The translations under genes and the position numbers were made by a program. From Bin80 sp964503085 (GTDB lineage Bacteria > Bacteroidota > Rhodothermia > Rhodothermales > Bin80), in contig CAZCYQ010000077.1 in the NCBI GenBank assembly GCA_964503085.1, positions 1-14,224 of the forward strand: DNA of 14,224 nt. Direction: 5' to 3'. The notes below the pieces were generated by a model, which had not been told where the DNA came from, did no database searches, and worked only from the letters and a program-made list of their open reading frames with translations. This document shows, piece by piece, positions 1 through 8,315 of the stretch. Numbering within the stretch: the stretch's first letter is position 1; each line of letters begins with the position of its first letter.

Positions 1-44
1 CCTGAGCCCCAGAATTTGAAAATATCAACCTCTCACAAAAATAG

Positions 45-1208
45 CCGAAGAGCCATTTTTATTTCCAGAGCGAAGCAAGCGGCTATAGTCACCTGTATAC
101 GGTTGACGTTGAAACCGGCAACATTGCACAACTGACCGACGGCCCGTTTGAGGTATTTGATCCCGTACTTTCCCGTAACGGGCGTACATGGTTCTTCACC
201 AGCAGTGAAGGTTCATCCTCCGTGCGCCACTTCTATCAAATGTCTGTAACTGGAGGAGCGCGTGAGCGGCTCACAACGCTCGCCGGCCGTAATGCTGCGG
301 TTATCAGCCCCGACGAAGATATGCTTGGCGTCCTGAATTCAACCTCTATTCGCCCGCCCGAGGTATTCTTACAGGTTCCCATGAAAGAAGCCACACGGGT
401 AACACACTCACAAACAGAAAAATGGCTTGATTATCCGTGGCGTGCACCAGAAACGCGCCGGTTTGAGGCTTCGGACGGTGCTATGATACCGGCGCATGTC
501 TTTGAACCGGCGGAGCCCAATGGTGCTGCCGTGCTCTTTGTACACGGAGCAGGCTATATGCAGAATGTCCACGACGGATGGTCCAGCTACTATCGGGAAT
601 ACATGTTTCACAACCTCCTGACTGATCTGGGCTACGTAGTCATACAACTTGATTATCGCGCCTCTGCAGGATACGGCCGCGACTGGCGCACGGCTATTTA
701 TCGTCACATGGGTGGCCGCGATCTGCAGGACTATGTGGATGCATCACGTTATATCACGGAGACTTACGGCATTGGTCCCGATCAAATTGGGATTTATGGC
801 GGCTCTTACGGAGGCTTTATTACACTCATGGCACTCTTCACCGCTCCGGAATACTTCGGTGCCGGCGCAGCGCTGAGAAGCGTAACGGACTGGGCACACT
901 ATAATCACACCTACACGTCCAATATCCTGAATACACCTGCGACTGACTCCCTGTCCTTCGCCCGCAGTTCGCCCATCAATTTTGCGGAGGGACTGGAGGA
1001 TCCACTACTCATGCCGCACGGTATGGTAGACCTGAATGTGCAATTTCAGGATATTGTCCGGCTCGGTCAGCGTCTGATCGAACTTGGAAAAGAGGATTGG
1101 GAGATTGCCCTCTACCCTGTTGAGGGACATGGTTTCCAGGAACCCGCCAGCTGGACAGATGAGTACCGTCGAATCCTGAAGCTTTTTGAAACGCACATTC
1201 GACCTTAG
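45..1208 (+). CDS. S9 (DPP4/prolyl oligopeptidase-like) serine peptidase, 5' incomplete
   Basis: This is the C-terminal part of an alpha/beta-hydrolase peptidase of family S9, which cleaves short peptides, often after proline, usually in the periplasm. The open frame starts after an in-frame TAG at 42-44. The first residues (FQSEASGYSHLYTVDVETG) are typical of the last blades of a DPP4-type propeller, so the GTG at 222 is inside the protein and not the true start. The hydrolase domain follows from about residue 115. The triad is complete: Ser in GGSYGG (codon 804-806), Asp in HGMVDLNV (codon 1029-1031) and His in EGHGF (codon 1128-1130). Full-length relatives have roughly 700-800 residues and only 387 are present here. 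The upstream stop means either a frameshift or nonsense mutation, or unreliable sequence at the contig edge. The family call is secure; whether the gene is intact is not known. Confidence 0.85.
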   Translation, partial: PKSHFYFQSEASGYSHLYTVDVETGNIAQLTDGPFEVFDPVLSRNGRTWFFTSSEGSSSVRHFYQMSVTGGARERLTTLAGRNAAVISPDEDMLGVLNSTSIRPPEVFLQVPMKEATRVTHSQTEKWLDYPWRAPETRRFEASDGAMIPAHVFEPAEPNGAAVLFVHGAGYMQNVHDGWSSYYREYMFHNLLTDLGYVVIQLDYRASAGYGRDWRTAIYRHMGGRDLQDYVDASRYITETYGIGPDQIGIYGGSYGGFITLMALFTAPEYFGAGAALRSVTDWAHYNHTYTSNILNTPATDSLSFARSSPINFAEGLEDPLLMPHGMVDLNVQFQDIVRLGQRLIELGKEDWEIALYPVEGHGFQEPASWTDEYRRILKLFETHIRP

Positions 1209-1542
1209 GGGGCTTCCACAAATAACTTAGCGACCAATGAATTGATCAAACTTTCAGTTGTAAAATCGATGATCTAGATTTACTAGAGGACTCGCGTGCA
1301 TGGGGTAACTTTTACGTTAGATCAACCCGCCACCACTTAATTCTATATCCCTCGGTCAATTCCTACAAGGGGTCCTAGCGCAAATGTTGTGGACAGAGGT
1401 CCAGATCTCCGCAAAAAAGCGTCCAACGACGATGAATTAGTGACGTTGGACAGCATCGGACCATGTTTTACACCCGAAGATTGCCTTGAACTCCTCCCGA
1501 AACCAGCAGCCAGAGCCAGCTCCGAGCGTCCAACTCAAATAG
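1209..1542. other. Gene-free stretch between the peptidase and the orphan sorting domain
   Basis: There is no recognisable gene, RNA or mobile element in these 334 bases. A 119-codon open frame (1389-1748) crosses the right half, but its protein is low in hydrophobic structure, resembles no family I know, and overlaps the better supported T9SS domain in another frame. In the frame of the sorting domain, stops occur at 1441-1443 and 1540-1542. This is consistent with a decayed body of the parent gene or with ordinary spacer. Confidence 0.4.
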
Positions 1543-1836
1543 CAGAAACCCCATGCGGAAGAGTCTTTCACGTTCGAAACGGGGCTGCGCAGCGTCTATC
1601 CGAATCCGTTCAATCCCGTGACCACCATCGCGTATGCACTCAAGGAAGAGGATCACGTCAGCCTCGCCGTTTACAACGTCCTGGGCCGGAAAGTGGCGGT
1701 GCTAGTAGATGGTGTTCGGGCGGCGGGCAAGCATGCAGTGGCCTTTGACGCGACCCGGTTGTCCAGCGGGGCGCATTTTGTGGGCATGGAGACTTTGGCC
1801 TATCGGCGAAACCAGATGATGACGCTGGCCAAGTAG
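1543..1836 (+). pseudogene. Orphan T9SS C-terminal sorting domain (remnant of a secreted protein gene)
   Basis: The frame reads through the hallmark elements of a type IX secretion sorting domain: YPNPFNPVTTIAY (from about 1597), VYNVLGRKVAVLVDG, an AGKH turn, LSSGAHFV and a terminal MMTLAK just before the stop. In known T9SS cargo this domain of about 80 residues is the very end of a large secreted protein. Here no ATG lies upstream in frame and a TAG closes the frame at 1540-1542, so the cargo body is missing. The last strand is also eroded (GMETLAYRR where an intact domain has RLEVGNY or similar). It is in the same orientation as, and about 130 bases before, an intact T9SS cargo gene with a similar tail. 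I call it a 3' gene fragment; a frameshifted but longer gene is possible, though nothing upstream looks like its body. Confidence 0.55.
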
Positions 1837-1967
1837 CACCTTGTCAATCTTCCAGTCGTCCTACAATCCCAAGATGAATCGCGCCAAACTTCAGATACGA
1901 TCCTTTAGAGTAGGCTATATTGTTGATGGAATCAAATTTAATCATTTCACACGGACTGCGTAAAGCC

Positions 1968-3830
1968 ATGCAAATTAAGCGGTCTGGCCTGCTAATACTG
2001 GGATTGTTTCCCCTGCTGCTACTAAGTGCGCCGGCAGCCGCGCAGTCCTTCGGACCTGCGGCATGGATTCGGCAGGCCTGGATTGCGAAGAAAGATCTTG
2101 TTCCAATGGATGTCGCCGTCGGTCCACAAAATGAAGTCTTTGTGACGGGATACCTGACACCCAGCGCGGATGCCTGGTTTGAGGGTTCATCGGATTCGTC
2201 AGATATCCACATGCTGGACACGCCGCCTGACGGAGCAGGATTCCTGCTTCGCTACGCTGGGGATACCGGTGAACTGAGGTTCGTTCAGCCTGGAAGCGTT
2301 CTCTCTACGGAATATCCCTCTTTGGCCAGTTTCCATAGCACCGGCCACACCGTTGCCGCAGTCGACGGCCGTCTGTTCCATGGCGAAGGTCTCACGCCAG
2401 ATTTTAGTTACGACTCAGGGTCAGCCATGGTTACCGTGCGTGACTTTGAGGGGGCGATGCTGCACAGGTTCGGTCCGCGGGAACGCTGGTCATTTTTCGG
2501 GAGCCTATCCATCCAGGGGATACGGTTTGACGCGCAGGGTAATCTCTACATGGCCGGCACGTACCGGGACACGCTCTTCTTTGCACCGGATGTAGTACTG
2601 GTCCCGTCCAGAAGCTTCCACCACGCTACAAGGGATGTGTTCGTGGCCAGCTATGCGACGGACGGCGCCGTGCGCTGGGCACACCAGGTAGAAGGAGGCA
2701 CAGGTAACCTGTGGATTTCCAATGGCTGGTATGGCAGAGCGGCCTTTGATGCGGATGCAAAAGGCAACCTGACACTTGGAGCGGTCGCCGCAGGAGTGCC
2801 CCCCGCTGCGTTCAGCACTGCCGAAGACGGTGTCGTGCTAGCCCATTACGGCAGTGACGGGTTGCTAGAGCGAATCCAGTCACTGCGCGATCTGGGAATC
2901 TCCTACAAGCCTTCATTCAATACACTCCGCAATCATATGGGCCCGATATACCGCGGATTTGCGTGGGATTATGTCCCGTATCCTATGAGCGTCCGCCGCG
3001 ACAGGAACGGGAATATGTACGTGTTGTGGAGCAAGAAGACGGCTGATGACGCCTTATTCAATTCGCTGACGGTAAGCGATACGACCTTCTACTCCCTGGC
3101 AGAGGTCTATCAGGGCATCCTAACCAAGTTTGACGCGCAGGGATCGTTTGAGTGGGCCCGGAATCTGCAGCATGATTTCATATTGCGTCCGACGGGTATG
3201 GAGGTCACCGATGGCGGCCACGTATATGTGTGGGGCAATTTTAGGGGTGGCTACCTGATACTTGAAGATGTCGAGTTGAGGCAGAACGCGGCAAGAGAGT
3301 CAAGCGAGTATGACGGCTTTGTGGCGCATTACGACGAGAACGGCCACTTCTTGCGAGCGCTGCATCTGCAGGCAGCCGGAAACGGGATTCATTCCATGGA
3401 ATCGTTGGCCACTGGCCCTTCGGGCGATGTGTACGTGGTCGGCAGATTCGCTTCCGACGTGGCGATCCTGGGGGCGGACACCCTGCATGCCCGGGGCAAG
3501 AACAGCATGTTTGTGGCCAAATACAGCGCCACGTCTCTGTCCGCAGAGCCTTCCGTGGAATTCCCGTCCGGCGTGGTCAAGATCCTGAACTATCCGAACC
3601 CCTTTCGCGACGCAACGACAATCACGTACAGCGTCCCGGCACCGGGTAGAGTACGGCTGACCGTATACGACGTGCTCGGGCGTGAAATGGCCGTACTCCT
3701 GGACGAGCAGAAAAGTGCGGGATTGCACTCGGCACGGCTGGACGCATCCGCCTGGCCAAGCGGCCTGTACCTGTACCGCCTGGAGGTTGGCAACTATTTC
3801 AGTGTGGAAACCATGACGGTCGTGCGCTGA
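1968..3830 (+). CDS. Secreted beta-propeller (SBBP-like repeat) protein with T9SS C-terminal sorting domain
   Basis: This 620-residue exported protein has a Sec signal peptide (MQIKRS, hydrophobic stretch about 7-22, likely cleavage after APAAAQ). Residues about 45-520 carry degenerate repeats of the type D-x-x-G-N-x-Y-x-x-G followed by FVA(S/H/K)Y-x-x-x-G, for example around 188-196, 224-238, 345-352, 416-424, 449-460 and 484-520. These resemble SBBP beta-propeller repeats. Residues about 540-620 form a type IX secretion sorting domain (NYPNPF, VYDVLGREMAVLLDE, WPSGLYLYRLE), which directs the protein across the outer membrane to the cell surface. The ATG at 1968 is chosen because it directly precedes a canonical signal peptide; in-frame ATG 1926 and TTG 1920 would add an unlikely N-terminal tail. 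No catalytic motif is visible, so the role is probably binding or a surface structure. It is flanked on both sides by traces of similar sorting domains. Confidence 0.85.
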   Translation: MQIKRSGLLILGLFPLLLLSAPAAAQSFGPAAWIRQAWIAKKDLVPMDVAVGPQNEVFVTGYLTPSADAWFEGSSDSSDIHMLDTPPDGAGFLLRYAGDTGELRFVQPGSVLSTEYPSLASFHSTGHTVAAVDGRLFHGEGLTPDFSYDSGSAMVTVRDFEGAMLHRFGPRERWSFFGSLSIQGIRFDAQGNLYMAGTYRDTLFFAPDVVLVPSRSFHHATRDVFVASYATDGAVRWAHQVEGGTGNLWISNGWYGRAAFDADAKGNLTLGAVAAGVPPAAFSTAEDGVVLAHYGSDGLLERIQSLRDLGISYKPSFNTLRNHMGPIYRGFAWDYVPYPMSVRRDRNGNMYVLWSKKTADDALFNSLTVSDTTFYSLAEVYQGILTKFDAQGSFEWARNLQHDFILRPTGMEVTDGGHVYVWGNFRGGYLILEDVELRQNAARESSEYDGFVAHYDENGHFLRALHLQAAGNGIHSMESLATGPSGDVYVVGRFASDVAILGADTLHARGKNSMFVAKYSATSLSAEPSVEFPSGVVKILNYPNPFRDATTITYSVPAPGRVRLTVYDVLGREMAVLLDEQKSAGLHSARLDASAWPSGLYLYRLEVGNYFSVETMTVVR

Positions 3831-3836
3831 GCATGA

Positions 3837-4062
3837 AGCAAGGCATCGCCTGGACTGAAGATTCCATTTGTCACTTACGGCCGCGTCAAACCTTTGATCG
3901 CCGTCAGCGAGTGCGGCTTGCCAGGCTCTCGTTCCGGTCTGCAGTGCCAAAACTACCCAAACCCTTTGTCCAGAGGGTTTTATCCAGAATGATAACTGCA
4001 ATAGGGCATTTGAAGAAGAGCGCCGAGCTTGTCTTGTTGCTGCTTCTCGAACGAAAAACATC
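3837..4062 (+). pseudogene. Possible second decayed T9SS sorting-domain trace
   Basis: In the frame at 3948 the sequence reads LPGSRSGLQCQNYPNPL, which resembles the linker plus first strand of a T9SS sorting domain (usual form LP..F.L.QNYPNPF). A stop follows at once, but in the neighbouring frame the text continues as PFVQRV...ITAIGHLKKSAELVLLLLLER, which could be an eroded version of the following strands. Read this way, the stretch is a frameshifted remnant of a cargo gene tail. The similarity is short and partly subjective, and the rest of this 421-base convergent spacer (3831-4251) shows no gene. An 85-codon open frame at 3833-4090 covers the same DNA, but I do not believe it is a gene as such. 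Confidence 0.3.
3959..3980. terminator. Candidate hairpin between convergent genes
   Basis: AAACCCT (3959-3965) and AGGGTTT (3974-3980) form a perfect 7-bp inverted repeat with an 8-base loop, followed by T-A-T on the plus strand. It lies about 130 bases after the propeller gene stop in the spacer between convergent genes, where a terminator is expected. The T-tract is short, so it is a weak candidate. It overlaps the possible sorting-domain trace, so part of the symmetry may be chance. Confidence 0.3.
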
Positions 4063-4251
4063 TAATTCTATCACGGGCAGATCAACATAAGGGTCACATG
4101 AAATGTCAGTCTAGATTCTTTAAGGAGGTGAAGTTGCTGTAACAAACCTTTTTGGCAAACACACATGCACACAATTACGGTCGAGGAAATTGAAGTTCCG
4201 CGAGGAAATGCTGGCCCCCGGATGCTCATGTTCGTGCTTGCCGGAATTGGA

Positions 4252-5628
4252 TTATATCGGGAAGGCAAAGTATACTATGAATGCCGCACTTGCTACAATC
4301 AGGAGCCAATGAATTTCGTGAAATTTTCCCGATAGCAACTTGAGTACTGTGTATGCGATGATACCAACTCCGATACCATTGGTAATGCTGTACGTCAGAG
4401 GCATGAAGAACAATGTTAGGAAGGCCGGAATTCCTTCCTCATAGTTTTTCCACGGGATGTCTCGGAGTGTGGACATCATCAAAAAGCCTACAAGTATGAG
4501 TGCGGGAGCTGTCGCAGCGGGGGGTATGATGTTTGCGAGCGGACTAAAAAACATACAGAGCAGAAAAAGTATGCCCGTAACCACAGCAGTCAGTCCGGTA
4601 CGCCCACCTTCCGCAATCCCTGCAGCACTTTCGATGTAGGTCGTGTTACTGCTAACATTTGCAAAGCCGCCGAATGCTGCACCTACCGAGTCCACCAGTA
4701 ATACTCTGTTTATACCTGGCAATTTACCGTCTTTTGCTAGGAATTTACCTTCTTCTCCCAGCCCAACAACGGTCCCCATCGTATCAAAAAAATCGGTCAG
4801 CAAGAGTGAAAATACTGCCAGAGCGGCAGATAGTACTCCCAACTTTGCAAACAACCCCAGATCTAGTCGGCCGAATATGGCATCTGCTCCGAAGATCCCC
4901 TGGGGAAGCCCAATAAATTCTGTGGGTATCTGTGCAGCACCGTTGAATGCCGTACCATCGGCAACGATTAGGTTGAGAATAATGGCGAGGACTGTAGTTG
5001 CACCAATGCCCAGAAGGAGTGCGCTTTTTATCCTTCTGGACAGTAGCCACACGGTCAGCAACAGCCCGATCAGAAATGTAATCACACTCAATTGAGTCAA
5101 GTCTCCCAGTGCAAGTGGTGTTCCGGTGGTATTCACTATGATTCCGCCATTGACACCTCCGATCATGGCTAGAAATAGCCCTATGCCTGCACCAATTGAT
5201 TTTTTCAAAGACATTGGGATGGCATCCATCATCGCTTCACGGAAATGTGTCAGAACGAGCACCAGTATGATGACTCCTTCTACGAATACGACTGTCATTG
5301 CCTGAACCCATGTTAACCCCATCTGACCGACCAGCTGGAATGCAACAAGTGCATTGAGTCCCATGCCTGGTGCTAATGCGAATGGGTAGTTTGCATACAG
5401 GCCCATTATGATAGTCAGCACTCCTGCAGCCAAACAGGTTAAGCTCAGTATTGCAGAAGGAGACAGTACGGCATTGGTGCTGTCAGCCACTCCGCCCAGT
5501 ATACTGGGGTTGACGAAAATGATGTAAGCCATTACCATGAAAGTCGCAAAGCCGGCCCGAATTTCCCCCGAGAGAGTTGCTTCACGATCTGACAGTCGGA
5601 ATAAATGGTTGGGTAAGTGCTTTATCAT
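4252..5628 (-). CDS. NCS2-family purine permease (AzgA/PbuG-like adenine/guanine/hypoxanthine transporter)
   Basis: This is an integral inner-membrane proton symporter of 458 residues, the usual length for the AzgA branch, which takes up hypoxanthine, guanine or adenine. Family signatures are clear: EIRAGFATFMVMAYIIFVNP in the first membrane segment, ALAPGMGLNA (84-93), the substrate-site region TDFFDTMGTVVGLGEEG (278-294), and NTTYIESAAGIAEGGRTGLTAVVTG (328-352). About a dozen hydrophobic segments span the sequence. The ATG at 5628 is preferred over an in-frame TTG two codons upstream (5634); neither has a clear ribosome site. It follows the sulfatase on the same strand after a 101-base gap, so the two may be co-transcribed. 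Substrate specificity inside the purine group cannot be read from the sequence. Confidence 0.92.
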   Translation of the reverse strand: MIKHLPNHLFRLSDREATLSGEIRAGFATFMVMAYIIFVNPSILGGVADSTNAVLSPSAILSLTCLAAGVLTIIMGLYANYPFALAPGMGLNALVAFQLVGQMGLTWVQAMTVVFVEGVIILVLVLTHFREAMMDAIPMSLKKSIGAGIGLFLAMIGGVNGGIIVNTTGTPLALGDLTQLSVITFLIGLLLTVWLLSRRIKSALLLGIGATTVLAIILNLIVADGTAFNGAAQIPTEFIGLPQGIFGADAIFGRLDLGLFAKLGVLSAALAVFSLLLTDFFDTMGTVVGLGEEGKFLAKDGKLPGINRVLLVDSVGAAFGGFANVSSNTTYIESAAGIAEGGRTGLTAVVTGILFLLCMFFSPLANIIPPAATAPALILVGFLMMSTLRDIPWKNYEEGIPAFLTLFFMPLTYSITNGIGVGIIAYTVLKLLSGKFHEIHWLLIVASAAFIVYFAFPI

Positions 5629-5729
5629 CTGCAAAGATGAAGGGCTCTAGTTACCAAGGTTTCCACGCGATTGCTGTGGATAGAGATTACGTTTGCCACA
5701 TGAGAGATACGGATCCTTTGGATGCCCCC
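5629..5729 (-). other. Spacer between the sulfatase and the purine permease
   Basis: This 101-base leader precedes the permease start. It contains one short hairpin (TCCAC/GTGGA at 5662-5666 and 5676-5680, 9-base loop). I see neither the conserved core of a purine riboswitch nor a terminator with a T-tract, so read-through from the sulfatase gene is plausible. Confidence 0.3.
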
Positions 5730-7133
5730 TCAGCGTCCCCAATTGAGGGCTGTCAGGTCCAGCGGATCTGACCAGTACACACTTTCCGTCATGAGTAGCT
5801 CACGCAGCTCATGGAGTTGTGCTGCGTGTGCAGAATCTGCAACCAGATTCTGCGTCTCATGTGGATCTGTATTAAGGTTGAAAAGCTGCTCAGTGTGGAC
5901 CCCGTCCACCTGATATTGTATGTGCTTCCAGCCATCTGCCGTGCGCACCCCCCGTTGAAAATGACGGTATGCGTAGAATACTGCCGTTCGACCTGGCAAC
6001 TGCGGATCCTCAATGATGGGCCGTAGACTCTCACCTTCAACCGTCGGGGGTAATGTAACACCCAAGTACTCTGCAATAGTCGGGAAAATATCAAAGATAT
6101 AGACCAGTTGGCTACGCCTCTCATTAGAAGGAATACCGGGACCGGCTACTATGAGCGGAACCCGCATGCTGTGTTCATACAAGTTCTGTTTTCCAAGAAG
6201 CCCATGGCTGCCAACTGCCAACCCATTATCGCCCGCCACCACAATGAGTGTGTTCTCCAACTGTCCATTAGCCTCAAGCGCATCCATTACTCGCCCAATT
6301 TGGGCATCCAGCTCACTGATCATTCCATAGTATAGCGCGAGCTCCTCCCGTACTATGGCCTCGGTGCGCGGGTGCTCGCGAAGCCTCTCGTCGCGAACAT
6401 ACAATTCCCCATTATCAAATGGATGCTCCGGCAGATAATTCGGTGGCAGCGAAACTGAGTCTGGATGATACCAACTGGCGTACGGCTCGGGCGGGGTTCT
6501 TGGATCATGCGGCGACGTGAAGGAAACATAGGCAAAAAAGGGCTGATCCATCGTCCGTGCCTCGGCCAGAAAATCAATAGCTGCATCCGCATAGAGTTCA
6601 CTTGAATATCCCTCCACCTGTCGTCGCGCCGATCTCGGATAGGTGCCCGTAGAATCAAATTCATTTAGATGAGGGGCTTCATGCCCTCCCTGGTTGGGCC
6701 AGTGCATGCCTCCGAAAAAGATGTTGTCCGCCGCCTGGAACGCCCGCGCGAATGATGAACGATCATTATGCCACTTGCCGGTACCAAAGGTCATATATCC
6801 AGTTTCCGCAAGGACCTCTGGCATCATGATGTGGTTTGGCGGGATGCTATCTCCTGTGGCATGCAATCGAAACAGGGGGCGCCCCGTCATAAGCATCGCC
6901 CGGCTGGGAGCACAAAGTGCACCATGCTGGCCACCCATGGTATGTGCATGCGTGAATGCTGTGCCACGCTGCATTAGCGCATCCAGATTGGGGGTAAGTA
7001 CGGTCTCGTCGCCTAACGCACCAATCGTGCTGAATCGCTGGTCGTCCGTGTAGAATACCAGGACATTGACCGGGTCCTCCTGGGGACCATTACAGGCAGC
7101 TATAAGCAGCAAAATGGGAATCAGTCTATACAT
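5730..7133 (-). CDS. Lipoprotein type I sulfatase (formylglycine-dependent)
   Basis: This is an alkaline-phosphatase-superfamily sulfatase of 467 residues that hydrolyses sulfate esters, probably from polysaccharides or glycans. The N-terminus is a short lipoprotein signal with the lipobox IAAC (Cys14), placing it on the periplasmic or outer-membrane side. Active-site elements are complete: Ca-binding DD (30-31 in YTDDQ), the CxPSR signature CAPSR with the formylglycine-precursor Cys74 (codon at 6912-6914), GKWH (119-122), SPHDP (207-211), GDNG (301-304) and GxxxKxxLYEHSxRVPL (311-327). The C-terminal subdomain has the usual LFNLNTDPHETQNL motif. No maturation enzyme (anaerobic SME or FGE) is in the window, so it must be elsewhere. 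The substrate cannot be assigned. The start is an ATG just before the signal peptide, and the next gene on this strand is the purine permease. Confidence 0.93.
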   Translation of the reverse strand: MYRLIPILLLIAACNGPQEDPVNVLVFYTDDQRFSTIGALGDETVLTPNLDALMQRGTAFTHAHTMGGQHGALCAPSRAMLMTGRPLFRLHATGDSIPPNHIMMPEVLAETGYMTFGTGKWHNDRSSFARAFQAADNIFFGGMHWPNQGGHEAPHLNEFDSTGTYPRSARRQVEGYSSELYADAAIDFLAEARTMDQPFFAYVSFTSPHDPRTPPEPYASWYHPDSVSLPPNYLPEHPFDNGELYVRDERLREHPRTEAIVREELALYYGMISELDAQIGRVMDALEANGQLENTLIVVAGDNGLAVGSHGLLGKQNLYEHSMRVPLIVAGPGIPSNERRSQLVYIFDIFPTIAEYLGVTLPPTVEGESLRPIIEDPQLPGRTAVFYAYRHFQRGVRTADGWKHIQYQVDGVHTEQLFNLNTDPHETQNLVADSAHAAQLHELRELLMTESVYWSDPLDLTALNWGR

Positions 7134-7237
7134 GATCGCGAGATGTTTACTGAATGAATCTTAGAATATACAGCCATTTAATCCGATCTTACCAACGAAC
7201 GTCGTACCTTACGGTCAAGAACCATTTCTTCAATATC

Positions 7238-8182
7238 ATGCGCTCCCTATTCGCTGCGTTAATTGGATTGCTGCTTGTTGGAACCAGTGCAGCACAGACG
7301 CCCGCCGTTCCACATATCGTCTTTGTAACTGGAGATGAAGAATACCGATCAGAAGAATCTATGCCGATGCTGGCCAGGATTCTGAAAAGAGACTACGGCT
7401 TTAAGGTCAGCGTCTGCTACGCACTGAATGAAGAAGGATACATAGATCCTAACGTGCTGGACAACATTGACGGCCTGGAGCAACTTGAGCATGCGGATAT
7501 GATGGTGCTTTTTACCCGGTTTCGCGCATTGCCCGATTCACAGGCTCACTATATCCTGCAGTTTGCAGAATCTGGCAAACCAATGGCCGGATTCCGTACG
7601 ACAACACATGCATTTCTGTACAAGGACGATGAAGAGCGTAAACACCTGAATAACGACTGGCCTACACGCGTCTTCGGACAACAATGGATCACGCATCACG
7701 GTCATTTTGATGACGGCAACAATCCTCTGACGCACGTGGAAATTATTGAGGACATGCAGGCGCATCCAATCCTGAACGGGGTCACCGACTTTGATGCTTT
7801 CTCCTGGCTCTACCACGTCCATGGCGGTGAATGGAGCTTGTATGGGGACAGTCAACCGCTACTCAATGGTACAGCACTACAGTCAGGCCATGCCAATGCG
7901 GGACGTCTGGATCGGTTTCCTCTCACGAACCCCGTGGCTTGGACCAAAACATATACAGGAACGAGCGGAGAGCCTGCGAGAGTCTTCTTCACGACACTGG
8001 GACATCCATATGATTTCAAGGATGTTTCCATGCGGAAATTAGCATTGAACGGCATCCTGTGGGCGCTGGGACACGACATCCCTGATGAAGGTGCCGATGC
8101 AATGTTCGCTACCCCTTACGAGCCGAACAATTCCGGATTCGGAGATAAGTTCAAACCAGGCATGCGTCCGGCAGATTTATAA
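7238..8182 (+). CDS. Secreted ThuA-like domain protein (copy 1)
   Basis: The product has 314 residues with a Sec signal peptide (MRSLFAALIGLLLVGTSAAQ) and a ThuA-like fold, a class-I glutamine-amidotransferase-like flavodoxin-type domain found in trehalose and other sugar utilisation loci. Visible family features are HIVFVTGDEEYRSEES (26-41), a central GKPMAGFRTTTHAF (113-126), ARVFFTTLGHPYDF (247-260) and the terminal helix LALNGILWALG (268-278). No classical GATase Cys-His-Glu triad is present, which is usual for the family, and its biochemical activity is not well defined. The frame is open from ATG 7154, but that would put 28 charged and polar residues before the signal peptide, so ATG 7238 is chosen. 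It is divergent from the sulfatase and convergent with a second ThuA-like gene. Confidence 0.85.
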   Translation: MRSLFAALIGLLLVGTSAAQTPAVPHIVFVTGDEEYRSEESMPMLARILKRDYGFKVSVCYALNEEGYIDPNVLDNIDGLEQLEHADMMVLFTRFRALPDSQAHYILQFAESGKPMAGFRTTTHAFLYKDDEERKHLNNDWPTRVFGQQWITHHGHFDDGNNPLTHVEIIEDMQAHPILNGVTDFDAFSWLYHVHGGEWSLYGDSQPLLNGTALQSGHANAGRLDRFPLTNPVAWTKTYTGTSGEPARVFFTTLGHPYDFKDVSMRKLALNGILWALGHDIPDEGADAMFATPYEPNNSGFGDKFKPGMRPADL

Positions 8183-8196
8183 GGACAAACACCGGA

Positions 8197-8214
8197 TGCC
8201 TCCCCGTGGAGGTA
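8197..8214. terminator. Candidate hairpin after ThuA-like copy 1
   Basis: TGCCTCC and GGAGGTA pair over 7 bp (one G-T wobble) around a CCGT tetraloop, 15 bases past the stop codon of the first ThuA-like gene and inside the spacer between convergent genes. There is no T-tract after it, so it could be a 3' stabilising hairpin rather than an intrinsic terminator. Confidence 0.3.
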
Positions 8215-8315
8215 AGTGGCTGTAAGCGTGTACGTTAGGACTTCAACCTTTGTGTTTCCGAGGGTCCTCCCGGCACTGCATCCAGCGCATGAATAAAGCA
8301 GGCAACAATGTTTAT

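Noticed and set aside
1389..1748. 119-codon open frame on the plus strand
   Set aside because: It overlaps the recognisable T9SS sorting domain in another frame and turns Arg/Gly/Ser-rich over exactly that overlap, as expected of an out-of-frame reading.
3300..4061. 253-codon open frame on the minus strand
   Set aside because: It runs antisense through the strongly supported propeller/T9SS gene; its protein has no recognisable motif and an odd Arg/Gln/His-rich composition.
4122..4148. AAGGAGGTG followed by text resembling the 16S rRNA 3' end or a strong ribosome site
   Set aside because: The similarity to rRNA is only a few short words with no helix context, and the nearest starts (GTG 4129, TTG 4134) run into TAA within a few codons.
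4165..4335. 56-codon open frame starting at an ATG on the plus strand
   Set aside because: It overlaps the 3' end of the permease in antisense, has no properly spaced ribosome site and no known motif, so it is not supported as a gene.
4643..5095. 150-codon open frame on the plus strand
   Set aside because: It is antisense to the purine permease; the Ser/Pro/Asn-rich product is typical of the reverse complement of membrane-segment codons.
5629..5729. Purine riboswitch upstream of the purine permease
   Set aside because: A purine riboswitch would fit the gene, but the conserved core and three-way-junction layout are not visible in the 101-base leader.
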